From positions 124,001 to 188,000 of the forward strand of contig CALUXD010000001.1 of NCBI GenBank assembly GCA_944324665.1: a DNA stretch of 64,000 nt. The letters run 5' to 3'. The notes beneath the pieces were generated by a model, which did no database searches, had not been told where the DNA came from, and saw nothing but the letters and a program-made list of their open reading frames with translations. Of the stretch, positions 60,796 to 64,000 are shown piece after piece (within the stretch, counting starts at the first letter, position 1; every line of letters begins with the position of its first letter). The position numbers and the translations under genes were made by a program. Source of the stretch: Candidatus Proelusimicrobium volucris (lineage in GTDB: Bacteria; Elusimicrobiota; Elusimicrobia; Elusimicrobiales; Elusimicrobiaceae).

Positions 60796-62166
60796 ATGAC
60801 AGACAGCGAAGTTAAGCATAATCTTACCAAACACGGCCAACCTAAAGCTTTATATATGCTTTTCATGGTCGAAATGTGGGAAAGATTCAACTACTACGGT
60901 ATGAGGGCCTTGCTTTCTTTGTTCATGATCAGCACCGTAATAGGATACACCAAGGAAACGTCCAGCAAAATATACGGGATGTTTACGGCTATGGTATACC
61001 TTACGCCGGTACTCGGCGGTTATCTGGCGGACAGATACATAGGTAAAAGGCATTCCATTACCATCGGCGCTATTTTAATGGCTTTGGGCCAATTCACTTT
61101 GGCTTCTTATGAAATTATCAATCCGCATTTAGCGCTTGCCACGGGCTTAGTGCTTATTATTTTGGGAAACGGTTTCTTCAAACCGAATATTTCCACTATA
61201 GTCGGCGAACTTTACGAGCCCGGCGACCCCAGAAGAGACAGCGGTTTTACCATTTTCTATATGGGTATTAACTTGGGCGCTTTCTTCGCTCCGTTCATCT
61301 GCGGATTCTTGGGCGAACCCCACGACCCGATGAACGCGCTTGAAGCTTATAAATGGAAATACGGCTTTATGGCGGCGGGCGTAGGTATGATAATCGGTTT
61401 GATTTGGTACCTGGTTTCCCAGAATAAATATCTCGGTCATATCGGTCTTTACCCCGTTGGTAAGAACAAAGACGAGTCCGCGGAGCAAAACGCCGCGGCC
61501 GAAAAGCCTCTTACCCAGGAAGAATGGGATAAAATCAAAGCGATTTTCACCTTCGTATTCTTTGCGGTTTTCTTCTTCGCTTTCTTTGAGCAGGCCGGGA
61601 CCTCGCTTAACTTCTTTGCAAAGGAGTCCACAAATCTTCACCCCGTGCTTCCTTTCATAGGCGAAATCCCGTTGAAAGCCTCTTACTTCCAAGCCATTAA
61701 CCCGATATTCGTGGTACTTTTGGCGCCTATGTTCGCCAAACTGTGGATTAAAATGGGCGATAAAGACCCCTCAATACCGAGCAAGTTCGGCTGGGGTTTG
61801 TTCCTGCAGGGCTTGGGCTTTACCGTAGTGGCAATCGGAAGTATGTTTATTGCGCAGGGCCCGGTAAGCGCGTTGTGGCTGGTGTTTACCTATCTGTTCT
61901 GCACGATGGGTGAGTTGTGTCTCTCGCCGGTAGGACTTTCCATGGTAACCAAACTCGCACCGCTGAAATTTATGTCCCTGTTTATGGGCATTTGGCTTAT
62001 GGCCAGCTTCTTCGGCAACTTGCTTGCCGGTTGGCTTGCGAGCTTTTACGAGTCCTGGAGCCTTACCACGCTGTTCTCCATACCTGCGGTACTTTCAATA
62101 CTCTTCGGTATAATCATGTGGATTATGACAAAGAAGGTAAAGTATTGGATGCACGGCGTAAAATAA
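60796..62166 (+). CDS. POT-family proton-coupled peptide transporter
   Basis: 456-residue transporter with twelve or more hydrophobic segments. Family motif EMWERFNYYGMRALLSLF (ExxERFxYY) near the N-terminus, GGYLADRYIGKR, FYMGINLGAFFAPFICGFLG and FFEQAGTSLNFFA. It takes up di- and tripeptides with protons. ATG 60796 is chosen, 7 bases after AAGGAG at 60783-60788; ATG 60790 is too close to that site. A CGGGA/TCCCG hairpin (60743-60759) lies in the leader. Single gene ending in a terminator. Confidence 0.93.
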   Translation: MTDSEVKHNLTKHGQPKALYMLFMVEMWERFNYYGMRALLSLFMISTVIGYTKETSSKIYGMFTAMVYLTPVLGGYLADRYIGKRHSITIGAILMALGQFTLASYEIINPHLALATGLVLIILGNGFFKPNISTIVGELYEPGDPRRDSGFTIFYMGINLGAFFAPFICGFLGEPHDPMNALEAYKWKYGFMAAGVGMIIGLIWYLVSQNKYLGHIGLYPVGKNKDESAEQNAAAEKPLTQEEWDKIKAIFTFVFFAVFFFAFFEQAGTSLNFFAKESTNLHPVLPFIGEIPLKASYFQAINPIFVVLLAPMFAKLWIKMGDKDPSIPSKFGWGLFLQGLGFTVVAIGSMFIAQGPVSALWLVFTYLFCTMGELCLSPVGLSMVTKLAPLKFMSLFMGIWLMASFFGNLLAGWLASFYESWSLTTLFSIPAVLSILFGIIMWIMTKKVKYWMHGVK

Positions 62167-62183
62167 AGGCCAAACCAACTTTA

Positions 62184-62211
62184 AAAAGCCCGCTTTTAAG
62201 CGGGCTTTTTT
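62184..62211 (+). terminator. Terminator after the peptide transporter
   Basis: AAAAGCCCGCTT (62184-62195) pairs with AAGCGGGCTTTT, followed by a T-rich tail. Intrinsic terminator on the plus strand. Confidence 0.9.
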
Positions 62212-62370
62212 ATTTTAGGTTCTTGGGTTATATACACTATCCCCATACGCGACGCGCAAAATACCCCGCAAACGCCAAAAATCGAGATCTTAAAAGAGCG
62301 CCGATCTTGCAATGTGAAATGAAGGCAAATATGCCTGGCAAAGCTCCCCTATGAACAAAAAAACGGCAAT

Positions 62371-62391
62371 AAAAAACCCCGCATTGCGGGG
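62371..62391 (-). terminator. Terminator after the NUDIX gene
   Basis: CCCCGC (62377-62382) and GCGGGG (62386-62391) around ATT; on the minus strand six T follow (plus 62371-62376). It ends the gatA-NUDIX transcript. Confidence 0.86.
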
Positions 62392-62426
62392 CTTTGCAAA
62401 ATGTTTAAACGTGCAGATACGGGATT

Positions 62427-62912
62427 TTAAACTTCCTCATCTTCGCAGTCATTACCCGCGGCCTGCGCCACGGCGCCCAAATGCTTTTGGCTTTGCAAAG
62501 CAAGAGCGTATTCCCGTTCTATAATATCCAAAAGCCGCAAATCGCTTGGGTATTCAACCATCTCTTTGGCTTTGCTTATCGATACCCAATTAATGGCGAG
62601 TATTTCCGAAGGGTCATGCTTGCCGATGCGGCCAAGCTTTTTCATCAAATACCACTGAACGACTTTTTTAACGTATTTTCCCTTAAGAGTAAAAGCGTAA
62701 CGCACTTTTAGCATCGGCTTTAAAATACTGGCTTTATAACCCGTTTCTTCCAACACCTCGCGCAAAGCGGCTTGACGCGGAGTTTCCCCCGGCTCTATAT
62801 GGCCTTTGGGAAATGTCCATATTTTGCGGCCTTTCATGCTCTTTACCTGAACAAGCAAAACCTTGCTGCCCTCAAGCATTACCCCCCCGCAGGAAAACTC
62901 CGGTACCACCAT
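62427..62912 (-). CDS. NUDIX hydrolase
   Basis: 161 residues. The Nudix box is intact: GHIEPGETPRQAALREVLEETG (G-x5-E-x7-R-E-U-x-E-E-x-G). The start has CGGVMLEGSKVLLVQVK and the C-terminal part is acidic (GNDCEDEEV). Substrates could be nucleoside polyphosphates or dinucleoside polyphosphates (Ap4A-type by length), not decidable here. It begins 2 bases after gatA ends and shares its transcript. Confidence 0.9.
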   Translation of the reverse strand: MVVPEFSCGGVMLEGSKVLLVQVKSMKGRKIWTFPKGHIEPGETPRQAALREVLEETGYKASILKPMLKVRYAFTLKGKYVKKVVQWYLMKKLGRIGKHDPSEILAINWVSISKAKEMVEYPSDLRLLDIIEREYALALQSQKHLGAVAQAAGNDCEDEEV

Positions 62913-62914
62913 AA

Positions 62915-64000
62915 TTATTTCTCCAAGAGCGCGGCCAAAGCGTAAAGTTTGGCCTCTTCAAAATAATTGCCGTAAAGCTGCAGGCCTACGGGCAGGCCTT
63001 TTGCGTCTTTGCCGTAAGGGAAACTTAAGGCGGGCAAGCCCGCTATATTGGCAGGCGCCGTATACAAATCCGAAAGATACAAAGAAATCAAATCTTCCGT
63101 TTTTTCGCCCAATTTAAAAGCCGTATTGGGCGTAGCCGGCATAAGTATCGCGTCAACCTGCTTAAAGGCCTCGGCAAAATCATTGGCTATAAGAGCCCGC
63201 ACCTTCTGCGCTTTAAGATAATAATCTTCCGCATGAGCGCTGCCCAAAGAGAAAGTCCCGAGCATTATTCGGCGTTTGACTTCCGGGCCGAATTTGGCAC
63301 GGTCTTTAAGATAAGAGTCTTCCAAATCACCGGCGCTTTCGTCTTTATAGCCATATCTCAGCCCGTCAAAACGCGCCAAATTGCTGCTGGCTTCACTGCT
63401 GGTCAAGATATAATAGCAGGGCGAGGAATACTTGGCGTAAGGCAGAGAAATCTCCTTGAAATTTATGCCTTTGTCCGATAAAACTTCCTTTGCCTTATCA
63501 AGGCAAGAGCGTATTTCCAGATTAAGATTTTCAAGGAAATCTGAAGGTATGCCCACTGTAAGACCTTTGGTTTCCAATTCCGCCATTTTAAAAGCGGGCC
63601 TTTGGCTACTTGTCGAATCCTTCGGGTCATGCCCTGAAAGCACTTCCAGCAATAAGGCATTATCCTGCAAATCGGCGGTTAAGGGGCCAATTTGGTCGGC
63701 GCTGGAAGCAAAAGCAACAAGCCCGTATCTGGAAACTGAACCGTAAGTGGGCTTCATGCCGTAAATACCGCAAAAAGCCGCGGGCTGGCGGATAGATCCG
63801 CCCGTATCGCTGCCAAGCGCCATAGTTATCATACCCGCAGCCACCGCCGCGGCACTTCCGCCGCTGCTGCCGCCGGGCACTCTTTCCAAATCCAAAGGAT
63901 TTTTAACGGGGCCGAAAGCTGAATTTTCGTTGGAAGACCCCATAGCGAATTCGTCCATATTCGTGCGGCCGATTATTATAGCGTCTTCGGCAAGGAGCCT
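62915..64000 (-). CDS. gatA: Asp/Glu-tRNA amidotransferase subunit A, C-terminal part
   Basis: Frame open to the right window edge; about 361 residues are visible and the N-terminus, with the catalytic Lys, lies outside. Amidase-signature region: RVPGGSSGGSAAAVAAG (cis-Ser) and LGSDTGGSIRQPAAFCG (nucleophile Ser). GatA releases ammonia from glutamine to amidate Glu-tRNA(Gln) or Asp-tRNA(Asn), so this organism probably lacks one of the matching synthetases. gatB and gatC are beyond the window or elsewhere. NUDIX follows 2 bases downstream. Confidence 0.93.
   Translation of the reverse strand, partial: RLLAEDAIIIGRTNMDEFAMGSSNENSAFGPVKNPLDLERVPGGSSGGSAAAVAAGMITMALGSDTGGSIRQPAAFCGIYGMKPTYGSVSRYGLVAFASSADQIGPLTADLQDNALLLEVLSGHDPKDSTSSQRPAFKMAELETKGLTVGIPSDFLENLNLEIRSCLDKAKEVLSDKGINFKEISLPYAKYSSPCYYILTSSEASSNLARFDGLRYGYKDESAGDLEDSYLKDRAKFGPEVKRRIMLGTFSLGSAHAEDYYLKAQKVRALIANDFAEAFKQVDAILMPATPNTAFKLGEKTEDLISLYLSDLYTAPANIAGLPALSFPYGKDAKGLPVGLQLYGNYFEEAKLYALAALLEK

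Overview
The window reads as chromosomal DNA of a small-genome, fermentative, diderm (Gram-negative) bacterium. Direct signs of two membranes are lipid A genes (lpxD, lpxC, lpxA, lpxI), BamA, a Skp/OmpH-like chaperone, an LptD-like LPS exporter, Pal/CpoB/TolB and many signal peptides and lipoboxes. L-lactate dehydrogenase, a GlcNAc phosphotransferase system and no respiratory genes point to a sugar fermenter. lpxI instead of lpxH, a type IV prepilin peptidase beside pilin-like genes, and the gene mix fit the Elusimicrobiota best, but that placement is an inference from memory and could not be tested here.

Layout. 1-5.5 kb (+): outer-membrane/lipid A operon bamA(partial)-ompH-lpxD-lpxC-fabZ-lpxA-lpxI. 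5.6-7.6 kb: ybaK on the minus strand, then an Rrf2 regulator with a consensus promoter and palindromic operator leading into ldh. 7.6-9.4 kb: a DMT transporter and a secreted DUF4097-like protein. 9.5-14.9 kb (+): tdh-kbl-znuA-znuC-znuB-nth, one tightly packed unit. 15-18.2 kb (-): nif3-M20 peptidase-pilin-like-pilD. 18.2-20.1 kb (+): a periplasmic cell-wall amidase. 20.15-22.3 kb: tRNA-Leu, then an A/T-rich islet with three small minus-strand genes and a gene-free stretch that folds into a strongly structured, pseudoknotted RNA with its own promoter and terminator. 22.3-25.8 kb: LysE exporter, flavodoxin-type reductase, an outer-membrane barrel, and a secreted nitroreductase with two lipocalin-like lipoproteins.

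25.8-42.7 kb (-) is one run of eleven genes with almost no spacers: tpiA-deoC-giant DnaA-like ATPase-lipoprotein-comM-dprA-topA-xer-ROK kinase-lptD-tdk. It mixes glycolysis, nucleoside salvage, DNA topology, recombination, natural-transformation functions and LPS export. The giant protein (1624 residues) is the most unusual gene: about 1100 residues of low-complexity sequence precede a DnaA-type AAA+ module that lacks the DnaA DNA-binding domain.

43-48.8 kb (-): pal-cpoB-tolB with its own promoter and terminator, and a second unit with an outer-membrane protein, a cytosolic histidine kinase, a coiled-coil protein and an AI-2E/PerM permease. 48.9-53.6 kb: a metallophosphoesterase-like secreted protein with a damaged active site, tRNA-Val, a PQ-loop protein, a CNNM/CBS protein and cardiolipin synthase. 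53.7-60.6 kb (-): nagF(EIIA-HPr-EI)-nagE(EIICB)-nagB-nagA-glycosyltransferase, a complete route from external GlcNAc to fructose-6-phosphate. 60.8-64 kb: a POT peptide transporter, a NUDIX hydrolase and the C-terminal part of gatA, cut by the window edge.

The best candidates for something undescribed are the structured RNA at about 21931-22194 and the giant DnaA-like protein at 36397-41271. No CRISPR array, transposase, prophage or replication origin was seen.
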